Assembly (NCBI GenBank): GCA_045603485.1
Contig: JAZUMF010000094.1
Span: 1 to 17,075, forward strand
Source of the DNA: RGIG5952 sp045603485
Lineage (GTDB): Bacteria > Verrucomicrobiota > Kiritimatiellia > RFP12 > JAAYLN01
Length of the DNA stretch: 17,075 bases
Direction of reading: 5' to 3'
Shown one piece after another: positions 6,551 through 13,908 of this stretch (within the stretch, counting starts at the first letter, position 1; the number at the start of each line of letters is the position of its first letter). A program made the translations under genes and the position numbers. The notes beneath the pieces are model-generated. The model saw only the letters and a program-made list of their open reading frames with translations. It had not been told where the DNA came from and made no database searches.

Positions 6551-6934
6551 ATGCTGGTTAACTACAAGAACGCAAACATGTTGGTCGTCGAGATGGGCGA
6601 GGGCAAGCAGAAGCTGATGCTCGTGCCCGGCATCAACGTCATCGACGACAAGGTCTGGGAAGGCGCCAAGACCACGCTCGACGCGAAGGTCAAGGCCGGA
6701 ATCGTCGTTCCCATCTACAAGACCACCAAGAAGGACGGCAAGGAAATCGAAGAACCCTGCAAGCCCGACGACATCCCGAACGACAAGCTCGATGCCGTCG
6801 TGAACGAAATCCAGTCCGAGGCCCAGGCCGACAAGTTCGTCGAAGCCTCTGCGAAGGAGTCCGTCCGTGCCAAGGGCATGAACCGCAAGAACGCCATCGC
6901 GAAGGAACTGAAGGACCGCGAGGACAACAAGTAA
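6551..6934 (+). CDS. Unknown protein between capsid and connector genes
   Basis: 127 aa, not assigned to a family. The N-terminal half is likely beta-rich and contains 'LMLVPGINVIDDKVWEGAK', a pattern I associate with short phage head proteins whose members read L-x-P-G-x-N...W. The C-terminal half (from about residue 75) is charged and helical, ending 'KELKDREDNK'. No signal peptide, membrane segment or catalytic motif is seen. The AGGAG at 6538-6542 is spaced eight bases from the ATG but sits in a hairpin. Its place after the major capsid gene and before the DUF4054 adaptor suggests a head or head-tail accessory role. It is the first gene after the capsid terminator. Confidence 0.75.
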   Translation: MLVNYKNANMLVVEMGEGKQKLMLVPGINVIDDKVWEGAKTTLDAKVKAGIVVPIYKTTKKDGKEIEEPCKPDDIPNDKLDAVVNEIQSEAQADKFVEASAKESVRAKGMNRKNAIAKELKDREDNK

Positions 6935-6953
6935 TAACAAGGGTTAAAGAATC

Positions 6954-7367
6954 ATGAGCGCAAATCCTCTGTCAATCGAGCAGTACATACAGGCCGTGGC
7001 TCCTGCTTTGTTGCAGGATCCGTCTTTGAATGTATTTATCGAGATGGCAAAGGAACGCACCGACCGCGAATTTTACGGCGTGAAGTACAACCATGCCGTC
7101 GCGCTCATGGCGGCCCACATCGCTTTCCTATTGGGTTCTGGAACTCTTGGGGCTGGCTCCGGCAACGCCGATGGCGGTTCCACGGGTTCCATTACTTCCA
7201 AGCGCGAAGGCGACCTGTCCGTTTCCTATGGTGCCGGTGCCGTTTCGGCTTCTGCCGGTAATCTTGGCGATGCGGACCTTTCGCAGACCCGCTGGGGCCT
7301 CATGCTCATTTCGCTCCGCAAGGGTTGCAAGCCCTTCTTTGGCGTGTGTGGTGGCAGGGGGCGTTGA
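6954..7367 (+). CDS. Head-tail adaptor, DUF4054 family
   Basis: 137 aa. DUF4054 proteins are HK97 gp6-like connectors that form a ring under the portal. The helical start 'SIEQYIQAVAPALLQDPSLNVFIEMAKERT', given here in part, leads to 'YNHAVALMAAHIAFL', then a Gly/Ser-rich link, 'ITSKREGDLSVSYGAG', and 'TRWGLMLISLRKGCKPFFGV', the usual family order of helices, flexible loop, and final 'YG..L..LR' helix. A weak AAGGG at 6939-6943 precedes the ATG. The stop overlaps the next start (TGATG). Confidence 0.85.
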   Translation: MSANPLSIEQYIQAVAPALLQDPSLNVFIEMAKERTDREFYGVKYNHAVALMAAHIAFLLGSGTLGAGSGNADGGSTGSITSKREGDLSVSYGAGAVSASAGNLGDADLSQTRWGLMLISLRKGCKPFFGVCGGRGR

Positions 7368-7882
7368 TGTCCGTTAGTTTCAAGACAAAGGATCTAGGCA
7401 AGGCCAAGATTGAACGCGAACTTAAGGCCGCGAAAAAACTTGTGGCCCTTGTCGGCATACCCAGTGACTCAAAACAGCACTCCGATTCTAATATCGGTCT
7501 CGCCGCCATCGGCTACATCCTGGAAAAGGGTAGCGATGTAAACCATCTTAAGCCCCGTCCGTGGATGAAGCAGACGAGAGAGCGCAACGAAAAGCGCATG
7601 ATGGGCTTAAGCAGAAGGCTTTTGAAGGCCATTTCCAACGGTTCAACGACCGCCATGGACGCCATCAAGAAACTCGGCGGGGCATACGAACTCGCAATGA
7701 AGGAAATATTTACCAAGGGTTCTTTCGAGCGGAATGCACAAATTACCATCGACGGCGGCTGGATGCGTAACCACGTTTCGGGCAAGCCGTTCTATGTGGA
7801 AGGCAAGAAAAGCTCTCACCCGTTGGAAGGAAAAACGGGACTTCTCCGTCAATCTATCAAGTTCAAGGTGGCGAAGGTATGA
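7367..7882 (+). CDS. HK97 gp10-like neck/tail completion protein
   Basis: 171 aa. The family signs are the N-terminal 'KKLVALVGIPSDSK', 'LKPRPWMKQTRERNEKRM' (relatives have R-P-F-x-R-x-A/T), the central helix 'AMDAIKKLGGAYELAMKEIF', and the end 'HPLEGKTGLLRQSIKFKVAK', matching the common 'PLxDTGxLRxSI' ending of gp10/gpG-type proteins that complete the head-tail joint. The start at 7367 was chosen because it overlaps the previous stop (TGATG) and follows AGGGGG at 7356-7361; an in-frame upstream ATG at 7325 lies inside the adaptor gene without a site. It overlaps the next gene by four bases (ATGA). Confidence 0.75.
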   Translation: MSVSFKTKDLGKAKIERELKAAKKLVALVGIPSDSKQHSDSNIGLAAIGYILEKGSDVNHLKPRPWMKQTRERNEKRMMGLSRRLLKAISNGSTTAMDAIKKLGGAYELAMKEIFTKGSFERNAQITIDGGWMRNHVSGKPFYVEGKKSSHPLEGKTGLLRQSIKFKVAKV

Positions 7883-8274
7883 GTACGCTTTTCCCGAGAA
7901 CCATTAGCTATAAGCACCGCACCGCTGAACTGGTGAACGGTGTCTGGGAATTTAGCGAGACGGACGGAACCTTCACCGGCTCCGTTCAACCGCTGACCGG
8001 CAAGGAATTGCAGTTCCTGCCAGAAGGTCGCCGCGACATCGGCTTGATGAAGGTCTATTCCAATACTCCGCTTTCCGTGAGCGTGGAAGGCTCCAATACA
8101 CCGGGCGATGTTGTCATTTGGGCCGGTCGAAAATGGGAGATTATTCGGGAGCTTGTATTTGCAAACGACCTGATAAACCATTACAAGTATATAGCCGCGT
8201 TGTTCAACGACGGCGACGAAGACCAGGAAGAAAACGACGAAGAAACGACGGAGGGCGAAGATGCCGAACAATAA
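7879..8274 (+). CDS. Probable head-closure (stopper) protein
   Basis: 131 aa. It contains 'GSVQPLTGKELQFLPEGRRD' followed by 'IGLMKVYSNTPLSV' and later 'GDVVIWAGRKWEIIRE', a beta-barrel type pattern I know from phage stopper/head-closure proteins of the HK97 gp9/SPP1 gp16 kind. The last 22 residues are almost all acidic, a tail not needed for the fold. It lies between the gp10-like protein and the neck terminator, the expected slot. Its start overlaps the previous stop and its end overlaps the next gene by 14 bases, so translation is probably coupled. The assignment rests on position and pattern. Confidence 0.65.
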   Translation: MSTLFPRTISYKHRTAELVNGVWEFSETDGTFTGSVQPLTGKELQFLPEGRRDIGLMKVYSNTPLSVSVEGSNTPGDVVIWAGRKWEIIRELVFANDLINHYKYIAALFNDGDEDQEENDEETTEGEDAEQ

Positions 8275-8920
8275 CGCACCGCAACAGCCCGCAACGCCTA
8301 CACCGGCAACGCCGACGGCCCAGACCGTCACGAACGCGAAGACCGCCGCGGAACTCTGGAACGCCCTTTACAGATGGGCCACCGCCGTACTTCCAAAAAA
8401 AGTGAAGGTGGTAAAAAGCCATCAGGATATGGCAAGCGTCAAGGGTGCATTTATTTGTGTCAATTACGCCGGGAGCTGGAACCTCGCGGGCTCCAACGCG
8501 TCGAAAATGATCGACAACCGGCCTGACTTGCCGTCCCCGCGTGTTTTCGTCTATCGCGGGACCGTAGAAATTCGTGAGGTCGAAGGCGACGGCGATTATT
8601 TGATGCAGCTTTTGGAATCGCTCGACAATCCGCAATATCAGTATCTTTTGAACGATGCCGGGCTTTCTGTCTTGAAGGCAGAAGGGCCGCAAGAAATGCC
8701 CGCCCTGCAACAGGCCCAATGGCGCAAGGAATCGCTCTTGACGCTTACAATGTCTTGGGCTCGCGCCTACGAGGGAAGCACCCTCACTATCGAGAGCGTG
8801 GAAATATCGCAGGTCAACGTTTTCGGAACCATCGACGACGAGGAAAATCTTGTCGTGGATTCGCAGCAGAATGTCGTGCAGGGCGAAGAACTAATCAATG
8901 AATTTACAGTTGCAACATAG
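8261..8920 (+). CDS. Neck/tail terminator protein, LIC_12616/gp12-like
   Basis: 219 aa. The first 25 residues are a Pro/Thr/Ala-rich flexible arm ('PQQPATPTPATPTAQTV'). The rest resembles the LIC_12616 or gp12-like neck terminator family of contractile phages, with 'RVFVYRGTVEIREVEGDGDY' and 'WRKESLLTLTMSWARAYE' as the most typical parts. The protein should cap the tail tube and join it to the head connector. GGAGGG at 8250-8255, inside the upstream gene, stands five bases before the ATG, which supports the 14-base overlap as real. The following sheath gene has its ribosome site on this stop codon. Confidence 0.75.
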   Translation: MPNNNAPQQPATPTPATPTAQTVTNAKTAAELWNALYRWATAVLPKKVKVVKSHQDMASVKGAFICVNYAGSWNLAGSNASKMIDNRPDLPSPRVFVYRGTVEIREVEGDGDYLMQLLESLDNPQYQYLLNDAGLSVLKAEGPQEMPALQQAQWRKESLLTLTMSWARAYEGSTLTIESVEISQVNVFGTIDDEENLVVDSQQNVVQGEELINEFTVAT

Positions 8921-8931
8921 GAGGCCTAAAA

Positions 8932-10029
8932 ATGGCACTTAAAGACATCGTGAACATCAACATTACGAGGCAGACGACATCGGTGTCCGTTGCTGCCTTC
9001 AATGTTCCCCTTATTCTTTCCACTTTTGCCGCCGAAAACGACAATTCTGGAACAACGCCAAGCGGTTACCCAAGCACGTTCACCCGTGCCAGGTCCTACA
9101 ATTCCGTCAAGGCTCTTGCCGATGATGGCTGGAGTACCGAAGGCGCCGTGTACAAGATTGCAAACGCTATCTTCTCGCAGAACCCGACCGTGAACCGCAT
9201 TGTGGTGGGCCGCGCCGATTCCGGCGACGCCTCCGTTGCCGCGTCCCTGAACGCAATTTGCGACGAGGACAATAGCTGGTATGGCCTCGTTGTCGATCCC
9301 GCCATGGTTGATACGGCTGCCAAGATTACCGCCGTTGCCGCATGGGTTGAAAGCGCAAAGAAGTTCTGCATCGTTTGGAGTGCCGACACGAATATCTATT
9401 CCAGCATTTACAATGCTGAAACTTCTACCGACGCCGCGTCCCTTCTTAAAAAGGCCAGCCGCGACCGCACCGCCGTCATTTACCACGCCTTACCCACGGA
9501 CGGCGCGGACTATCCAGATGCCGCATGGATGGGCGAAGGATTCCCGTACAATCCGGGTTCTTCCACTTGGGCGTACAAGACCCTTAAGGGCGTTTCCCCG
9601 GACAACATCACGTCAACCAAGGAAACCAACATTCTCTCTAAAAACTGCAACTTCTATTCCGAAGTCGGCGGCGTGAACATCACCCAGGAAGGCAAGGTCG
9701 CAAGCGGCGAATGGATCGACATCATCATCGGTACGGACTGGCTCGAAGCCCGCCTCCGCGAAAGCGTCTATTCCGCCCTAGTCAATAACCGCAAGATTCC
9801 GTATGACGATACGGGAATTGCGATGATTGAAGGCCTTGTGAAGGGCGTACTCAACCAGGCCGCTTCCGCCGGTATCTTGCAGGCTGATTCCATCGTCGTG
9901 ACCGTCCCGCGCTATGCCGACATTCCCGAAGCCGACAAGCTGGCCCGCAAGTTGCCGGACGTGAACTTCACCGCACTCTACCAGGGTGCTATCCATCGTG
10001 TAACCATTAACGGCACTATTTCCGTGTAA
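8932..10029 (+). CDS. Contractile tail sheath protein, DUF3383 family
   Basis: 365 aa. DUF3383 proteins are sheath subunits that wrap the tube and contract to drive it into the cell. Typical are the start 'MALKDIVNINITRQTTSVSV' and 'AFNVPLILSTF', the 'NRIVVGRADSGD' segment, 'AWMGEGFPYNPGSSTWAYKT' (relatives have P-G-S-x-T-W-x-x-K-x-L), 'DWLEARLRESVYSALVNNR' and 'IPYDDTGIAMIEG'. AGGAGG (8919-8924) overlaps the previous stop, seven bases before the ATG. It is followed directly by the tube gene, a fixed pair in these phages. Confidence 0.92.
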   Translation: MALKDIVNINITRQTTSVSVAAFNVPLILSTFAAENDNSGTTPSGYPSTFTRARSYNSVKALADDGWSTEGAVYKIANAIFSQNPTVNRIVVGRADSGDASVAASLNAICDEDNSWYGLVVDPAMVDTAAKITAVAAWVESAKKFCIVWSADTNIYSSIYNAETSTDAASLLKKASRDRTAVIYHALPTDGADYPDAAWMGEGFPYNPGSSTWAYKTLKGVSPDNITSTKETNILSKNCNFYSEVGGVNITQEGKVASGEWIDIIIGTDWLEARLRESVYSALVNNRKIPYDDTGIAMIEGLVKGVLNQAASAGILQADSIVVTVPRYADIPEADKLARKLPDVNFTALYQGAIHRVTINGTISV

Positions 10030-10045
10030 TTAAAGGAGGCCAAAA

Positions 10046-10483
10046 ATGCCCGCACCTGATTTAACCGTCAAGACCTACGACCCGAAAATGGTCGTTATCA
10101 CTTTCGGCGTTATCCCTATTAGCGGATATGCCGAAGGCACCTTTGTTTCCGTCAACCGTTCCGGAGACGCTTTCGTGAAGTCCAAGGGAGCCGGTGGCGA
10201 CGTGGAACGCGTCAACAAGAACCAGGGCGATTTCGAAGTGACCGTCACGCTCCAGCAGACCGCTACCGTGAACGCCGAACTTTCTGCCGCCCTCGCAGCC
10301 GACCAGGTGACGAACGCCGGCGTGTTCCCGCTTACCATCAAGGACTTGCTCGGAAAGACTCTTTTCTACGCCCCGCAAGCATGGATTCGCAAGGATCCCG
10401 AATGGGAAGATGGCGACGACCTGAACACTCGCGCATGGGTGTTCGATACCGGCATCGGTGCCAACCTCGTAGGAGGTAACTAA
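10046..10483 (+). CDS. Tail tube protein, DUF3277 family
   Basis: 145 aa, usual length. DUF3277 proteins form the inner tube. Signs are 'TYDPKMVVITFGVIPISGYA', 'FVSVNRSGDAFVKSKGAGGD' with the conserved acid/Gly turn, 'GDFEVTVTLQQTATVNAELS', and 'FPLTIKDLLGKTLFYAPQAW'. AAAGGAGG (10032-10039) is six bases before the ATG, one of the strongest sites in the window, in line with a high-copy product. Confidence 0.92.
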   Translation: MPAPDLTVKTYDPKMVVITFGVIPISGYAEGTFVSVNRSGDAFVKSKGAGGDVERVNKNQGDFEVTVTLQQTATVNAELSAALAADQVTNAGVFPLTIKDLLGKTLFYAPQAWIRKDPEWEDGDDLNTRAWVFDTGIGANLVGGN

Positions 10484-10486
10484 CCC

Positions 10487-10990
10487 ATGCTCTCCCCGAT
10501 TACTAAAGAAATTGAAAACTTCTCCGTGCGGTTCCGTCCGCTTCCGGCTACAAAGGCTTTCACCCTCGCAAAGAGGGTGGGCGCTCTCGTCTTGCCGCTT
10601 GTCAAGAGCATCGACCTGTCGAAGCTGTCCGAAGATGTGAACCTTAATTCCATCATTGACGGCATTATCGAAATGCTTGCCGACTTGCCCGACGAAAAGG
10701 CCGTTGGCATCGTGGTCGATTCCTTGAAGGGTTGCACCATCACCGCGCCCGGTATGCCGCCCGTAGAAATCCAGAGCTCCACGGACATCGACACGGTTTT
10801 CCAGGGCGAGCTCGAAGCCATGTATTCTATCGTCCTCGAAAGCTGGAAGTTCAACAAACTGGCCCCTTTCAAGTTGGCGGCTCGCTTTGGTCTCCAGCCG
10901 AGAACAACCGCTACCTCCGAAGGAGCCGAACCCACCGAGACCAGACCTGGGCCCGGATTGGCTCTGTCGGGTCACTCGCCGGCGAAGTAG
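10487..10990 (+). CDS. Tail assembly chaperone, short form
   Basis: 167 aa in the zero frame. Its place between tube and tape measure, and the helical body ('LPATKAFTLAKRVGALVLPL', 'YSIVLESWKFNKLAPF'), fit phage tail assembly chaperones, which coat the tape measure and recruit tube subunits, like lambda gpG. After residue 128 the zero frame turns into a Thr/Pro/Gly-rich tail ('TTATSEGAEPTETRPGPGLA') before TAG, which looks less protein-like than what precedes. The -1 frame stays open far beyond this stop. AGGAGG at 10471-10476 supports the ATG at 10487. Confidence 0.8.
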   Translation: MLSPITKEIENFSVRFRPLPATKAFTLAKRVGALVLPLVKSIDLSKLSEDVNLNSIIDGIIEMLADLPDEKAVGIVVDSLKGCTITAPGMPPVEIQSSTDIDTVFQGELEAMYSIVLESWKFNKLAPFKLAARFGLQPRTTATSEGAEPTETRPGPGLALSGHSPAK

Positions 10991-11184
10991 AAGAAATGTG
11001 GCCCATATTGCGCCTGGTGGTGGATATGGGCCAGCCTTTGAGCGAAGTCGAGAAATGGGACCTGGACGATATTAGGTACTTCAATTCCATTCTCGATATG
11101 CGCCGCGATTGTGAAGCCGCCGCGGACGCATACCAGGCGATGCAAATGGAGCAGATGCGGCAAGCGAACGAAAGGAGACGCTGA
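10487..11184 (+). CDS. Tail assembly chaperone, long form by -1 frameshift
   Basis: The predicted product joins 10487-10870 to 10870-11184 in the -1 frame, about 232 aa, the counterpart of lambda gpGT or the Mu gp41 extension. The slippery heptamer C CCT TTC (10864-10870) is in the correct zero-frame phase, and a hairpin starts seven bases later. The -1 frame extension contains 'EVEEMWPILRLVVDMGQPLS', given in part, then 'KWDLDDIRYFNSILDMRRD' and a helical Gln/Met-rich end. Its stop TGA overlaps the tape measure ATG (TGATG), which shows this frame is genuinely read. A separate 62-aa gene from ATG 10996 is the alternative, but it has only a poor ribosome site. Confidence 0.65.
10864..10900 (+). 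promoter_or_regulatory. Programmed -1 ribosomal frameshift site
   Basis: CCCTTTC at 10864-10870 has the X XXY YYZ form with zero-frame codons CCT (Pro127) and TTC (Phe128); slipping back gives CCC and TTT, which keeps cognate pairing. Downstream, CGGCT (10878-10882) pairs with AGCCG (10896-10900), a GC-rich stem after a 7-nt spacer. It is the only perfect heptamer in phase that I found in the region where both frames are open. Confidence 0.6.
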
Positions 11185-12875
11185 TGGTAATTGAGGAACT
11201 TTTCACCCGCTTGGGCTTTCAGGTAGACCCTAAAGGCATTGACAAGGCAAAGCAGGCTTTGACGGGTTTCAAGAATTTCGTCGGCGGTCTCGCTCTCGGC
11301 GCCGGCTTTACCATGCTGGCAAAGACGGGCATAGAAGCCGCCATGACTATGGAAGGCTTGACGGCTCAATTTACCGTCATGACAGGTTCCGCCGAAAAGG
11401 CGAAAAATGTTATTGGTGAAATTGCCGCGTTTGCCGAAAAGACACCGTTTGACAAGTTGGGACTTTCGAACGCAGCAAAGACCTTGATGGCATTTGGTCT
11501 CGAGGCGGATAGCGTCGTACCCACATTAAAGATGTTGGGCGATGTTGCCGGTGCAGACCAGAACCGTTTAAATTCTCTTGCTCTTGTTTTTGGGCAGATA
11601 AAGTCCGCCGGTCGATTGATGGGGCAAGACCTATTGCAGTTGGTCGGTCAAGGCTTTAACCCGCTTACAATAATTTCCCAAAAAACGGGAATGTCCATGA
11701 AAGACCTCAAGACGGCCATGGAAAAGGGCGCGATTAGTGCCGACATGGTGACTTTGGCTTTCAAGGCGGCAACTTCCGAAGGCGGGATGTTCTTTGGAAA
11801 CCTCGAAGCTCAAAGCCAGACATTGCAAGGTCGAATTTCGACACTTAAGGACAATTTCGTAACGGCGTTGCAAAAAATGGCTGAAGCCTTTTTGCCGATG
11901 ATGAAGGTTGGCGTCGATATGCTTATCGCGTTCAACTGGGACCCAATCGTAAACAGCGTTAAAGGTTTTGCCAATGTCATTCTTGACATTCCTTTTGACG
12001 AAGTGATTACATGGGCGCGCCGTCTTTCTGTTGTTGTAATAGCTCTTGCAACAAGGGATTTACAGGCAACTCTGTTCAATGCGTTTATGAAAATTGCCGC
12101 CGTTGGCAAGTACGCTTTTGTAACCGTTATCCAAAGGGCCGCGCTTGCTTCAGGTGCCGCAATGGGCTACCAAGTAACCGCAGTTGGCCTGTTGAAAAGT
12201 TCCCTATTCTCTTTGAAGTCCGTTGGCGTGACCGCGTTCAAGGCTCTAGGAATGGCCATGAAAACAGCTTTAGGCCCTATCGGTATTGCGATGATGGCTA
12301 TTGAGGGATTTGTCGAGGCCTACAACTGGCTAAAGGCACGTTCCGAACATGAAGCCACGGAAAAGGAAAAGGCATGGGGTAAAACTTACTTCAAGCAGAA
12401 GTATCTTTACGAAGGCAAGAAGACGCCCGAACAAGTTCTAAGCGAACTTGAAAAGAATCTTGAAAACGAAAACCAAAAACTTTACGAACTTCAAAAGAAA
12501 GCCAATCTTGGCGGGGCCGAAGGACGGGCCGCTTCTACTGAATTGAAGCAGAAAAGCGAAAATGTCAAAGACCGTAAAAAGACTCTTGACCTGTTGAAGC
12601 AAGTGTATCAAGAAGAATATGGCATCGAATGGAAGTCCACTTTGACGCCCATGGTGAAAGACCCGAATTTAGGTGCTGGCCTAGACCTTGAAAAGCAATT
12701 TGCAAACCTGGAAAAGACTATCAAGGAATCTACCGGCGCCACAAAGAAGCAGACGAAGGCGACCGAGGCGAACACCAAGGCGCAAGAAAAATTCGATATT
12801 TCCGCCCTCTCTCGCCAGGCTTTCGATGCCGCCTTTAACGTGAAACTCAAAGAATTTGCAATCGGGGCGATATGA
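11184..12875 (+). CDS. Tape measure protein
   Basis: 563 aa. It fixes tail length and lies inside the tube. The first 240 residues match the tape measure N-terminal domain: 'GIEAAMTMEGLTAQFTVMTG', 'FAEKTPFDKLGLSNAAKTLM', 'AGRLMGQDLLQLVGQGFNPL' and 'TLQGRISTLKDNFVTALQKM'. Residues about 290-395 form hydrophobic helices rich in Ala/Gly ('LGMAMKTALGPIGIAMMAIE') that may insert in the host membrane at DNA entry. A charged coiled-coil-like part follows ('VLSELEKNLENENQKLYELQ'). At about 1.5 angstrom per residue the length suggests a short tail near 80-85 nm. AAAGGAGA is five bases before the ATG. Confidence 0.9.
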   Translation: MVIEELFTRLGFQVDPKGIDKAKQALTGFKNFVGGLALGAGFTMLAKTGIEAAMTMEGLTAQFTVMTGSAEKAKNVIGEIAAFAEKTPFDKLGLSNAAKTLMAFGLEADSVVPTLKMLGDVAGADQNRLNSLALVFGQIKSAGRLMGQDLLQLVGQGFNPLTIISQKTGMSMKDLKTAMEKGAISADMVTLAFKAATSEGGMFFGNLEAQSQTLQGRISTLKDNFVTALQKMAEAFLPMMKVGVDMLIAFNWDPIVNSVKGFANVILDIPFDEVITWARRLSVVVIALATRDLQATLFNAFMKIAAVGKYAFVTVIQRAALASGAAMGYQVTAVGLLKSSLFSLKSVGVTAFKALGMAMKTALGPIGIAMMAIEGFVEAYNWLKARSEHEATEKEKAWGKTYFKQKYLYEGKKTPEQVLSELEKNLENENQKLYELQKKANLGGAEGRAASTELKQKSENVKDRKKTLDLLKQVYQEEYGIEWKSTLTPMVKDPNLGAGLDLEKQFANLEKTIKESTGATKKQTKATEANTKAQEKFDISALSRQAFDAAFNVKLKEFAIGAI

Positions 12876-13552
12876 TTAGTGTTTTGAAGGCTATTGCACA
12901 GACCGTCTTGGGCGAACAGTCCTTGCCCCAGCACGTCTGTCTTTTCTACCCCAAAGACGGCTACAAGGTCGGTTCCGTTGAACTCGACCTGATTCTTGAC
13001 GAGGATCATTCAAAGTCGGCGCAAGTCACCGAGAACCCCCTGCAAGACGGACGCGCAATTTCGGACGGCATTTTCCTTGAACTCCAGGAAGGCTCGCTCA
13101 CCGGCCTTGTCACCAACCATTCCGTAAAACTTGCCGAAGAACGCGCCAAACAGCTAGATTTGCAGGATTCCGAGACTTTGATGGCGGAAGCCGAAAATTA
13201 CCAGCTTGAAAACCGCGCAAAACAGGCCTGGGTAGACCTGAAAGCCGTCATGGACGCCAAGCAGCCCGTGACAATCGTCACGTCGCTTGAAGTCTACGAC
13301 AACGTGGCTATAACCAATATTTCGACCGAACGCAACGGGGATTCAGGCGACGCCCTCGAAATAAAGGTTTCGTTCCGTCAAATTCTCACCGTCTCCCTGA
13401 TGGAACACGAAGTCACGGCGCAAGTGCAGCCGAAGGACATGGATAGCGACATCAACCGGAAATCGGCCCTCGGCGTGAACGTGGGGCAGAAGGTGGCGAA
13501 GAATATTAGCAAGTCAACGATGAATGAGCTATATTTGGGGGTGATTAGATAA
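12872..13552 (+). CDS. Dit-like tail/baseplate protein
   Basis: 226 aa. Residues about 29-90 ('VELDLILDEDHSKSAQVTEN', then 'PLQDGRAISDGIFLELQEGS' and 'LTGLVTNHS') match the N-terminal domain of Dit-like phage tail proteins, where the pattern is T-x-x-P-V-E-D-G-x-x-I-S-D-H...L-x-x-x-x-G-x-V-(S/T)-N. Such proteins form the ring that joins tube and baseplate. A second beta-rich part includes 'QPVTIVTSLEVYDNVAITNI' and 'EIKVSFRQILTVSLMEHEV', also usual for this family. It starts on the tape measure stop (ATGA) with only a weak GGGG site, so it probably depends on coupled translation. Confidence 0.75.
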   Translation: MISVLKAIAQTVLGEQSLPQHVCLFYPKDGYKVGSVELDLILDEDHSKSAQVTENPLQDGRAISDGIFLELQEGSLTGLVTNHSVKLAEERAKQLDLQDSETLMAEAENYQLENRAKQAWVDLKAVMDAKQPVTIVTSLEVYDNVAITNISTERNGDSGDALEIKVSFRQILTVSLMEHEVTAQVQPKDMDSDINRKSALGVNVGQKVAKNISKSTMNELYLGVIR

Positions 13553-13908
13553 TGCTTGAAATTCCGTTCAACCCTTCAATCAGCGCAGACCAGAAGTTCC
13601 AGGTATTGATTCCCGAGCAGATGGTTATCACGTTGCGCTTGCTCTGGAATAGCCGCGCCTCCGCATGGTTCGTGACCGTTTCTTCGGATTCCGGGGAATT
13701 GGGCCAGTTCCGTCTTGTCGAACGGTTCCCGATATTGCGCGAACACAAGGCCTTGTCACCGATCAAGGGCGACATCATCGTTTTGCCGCTTTCGGAGGGA
13801 CACGGCAAGCCGCTTTCGGAATATTCGGCCCTTGGCGATTCCTGGGGCATTTTCTGGATTTCGCCCGAAGAACTGGCGGAATGGGAGGTCGCAAATGCTC
13901 TGGGGTAG
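13552..13908 (+). CDS. Baseplate plug protein
   Basis: 118 aa. It resembles the baseplate plug family of contractile phages such as cyanophage Pam3: 'IPFNPSISADQKFQVLIPEQ' at the start, 'LRLLWNSRASAWFVTVSSDS' as the central W-N...W-F strand pair, and 'DIIVLPLSEGHGKPLSEYSA' then 'WGIFWISPEEL' at the end. The plug closes the lower end of the tube near the hub. The start overlaps the previous stop (TAATG), preceded by a G-rich GGGGGTG. It overlaps the hub gene by 14 bases. Confidence 0.7.
   Translation: MLEIPFNPSISADQKFQVLIPEQMVITLRLLWNSRASAWFVTVSSDSGELGQFRLVERFPILREHKALSPIKGDIIVLPLSEGHGKPLSEYSALGDSWGIFWISPEELAEWEVANALG

Noticed and set aside
10061..10975. Antisense open frame, 304 codons, opposite tube and chaperone genes
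   Set aside because: Overlaps the DUF3277 gene and its spacing; no recognisable domain and no start signals.
13715..13894. N-terminal extension of the hub gene into the plug gene
   Set aside because: The plug frame is the recognisable one here, and the ATG at 13895 has a proper GGGAGG; the extension is Arg/Cys/Ser-rich and unlike hub proteins.
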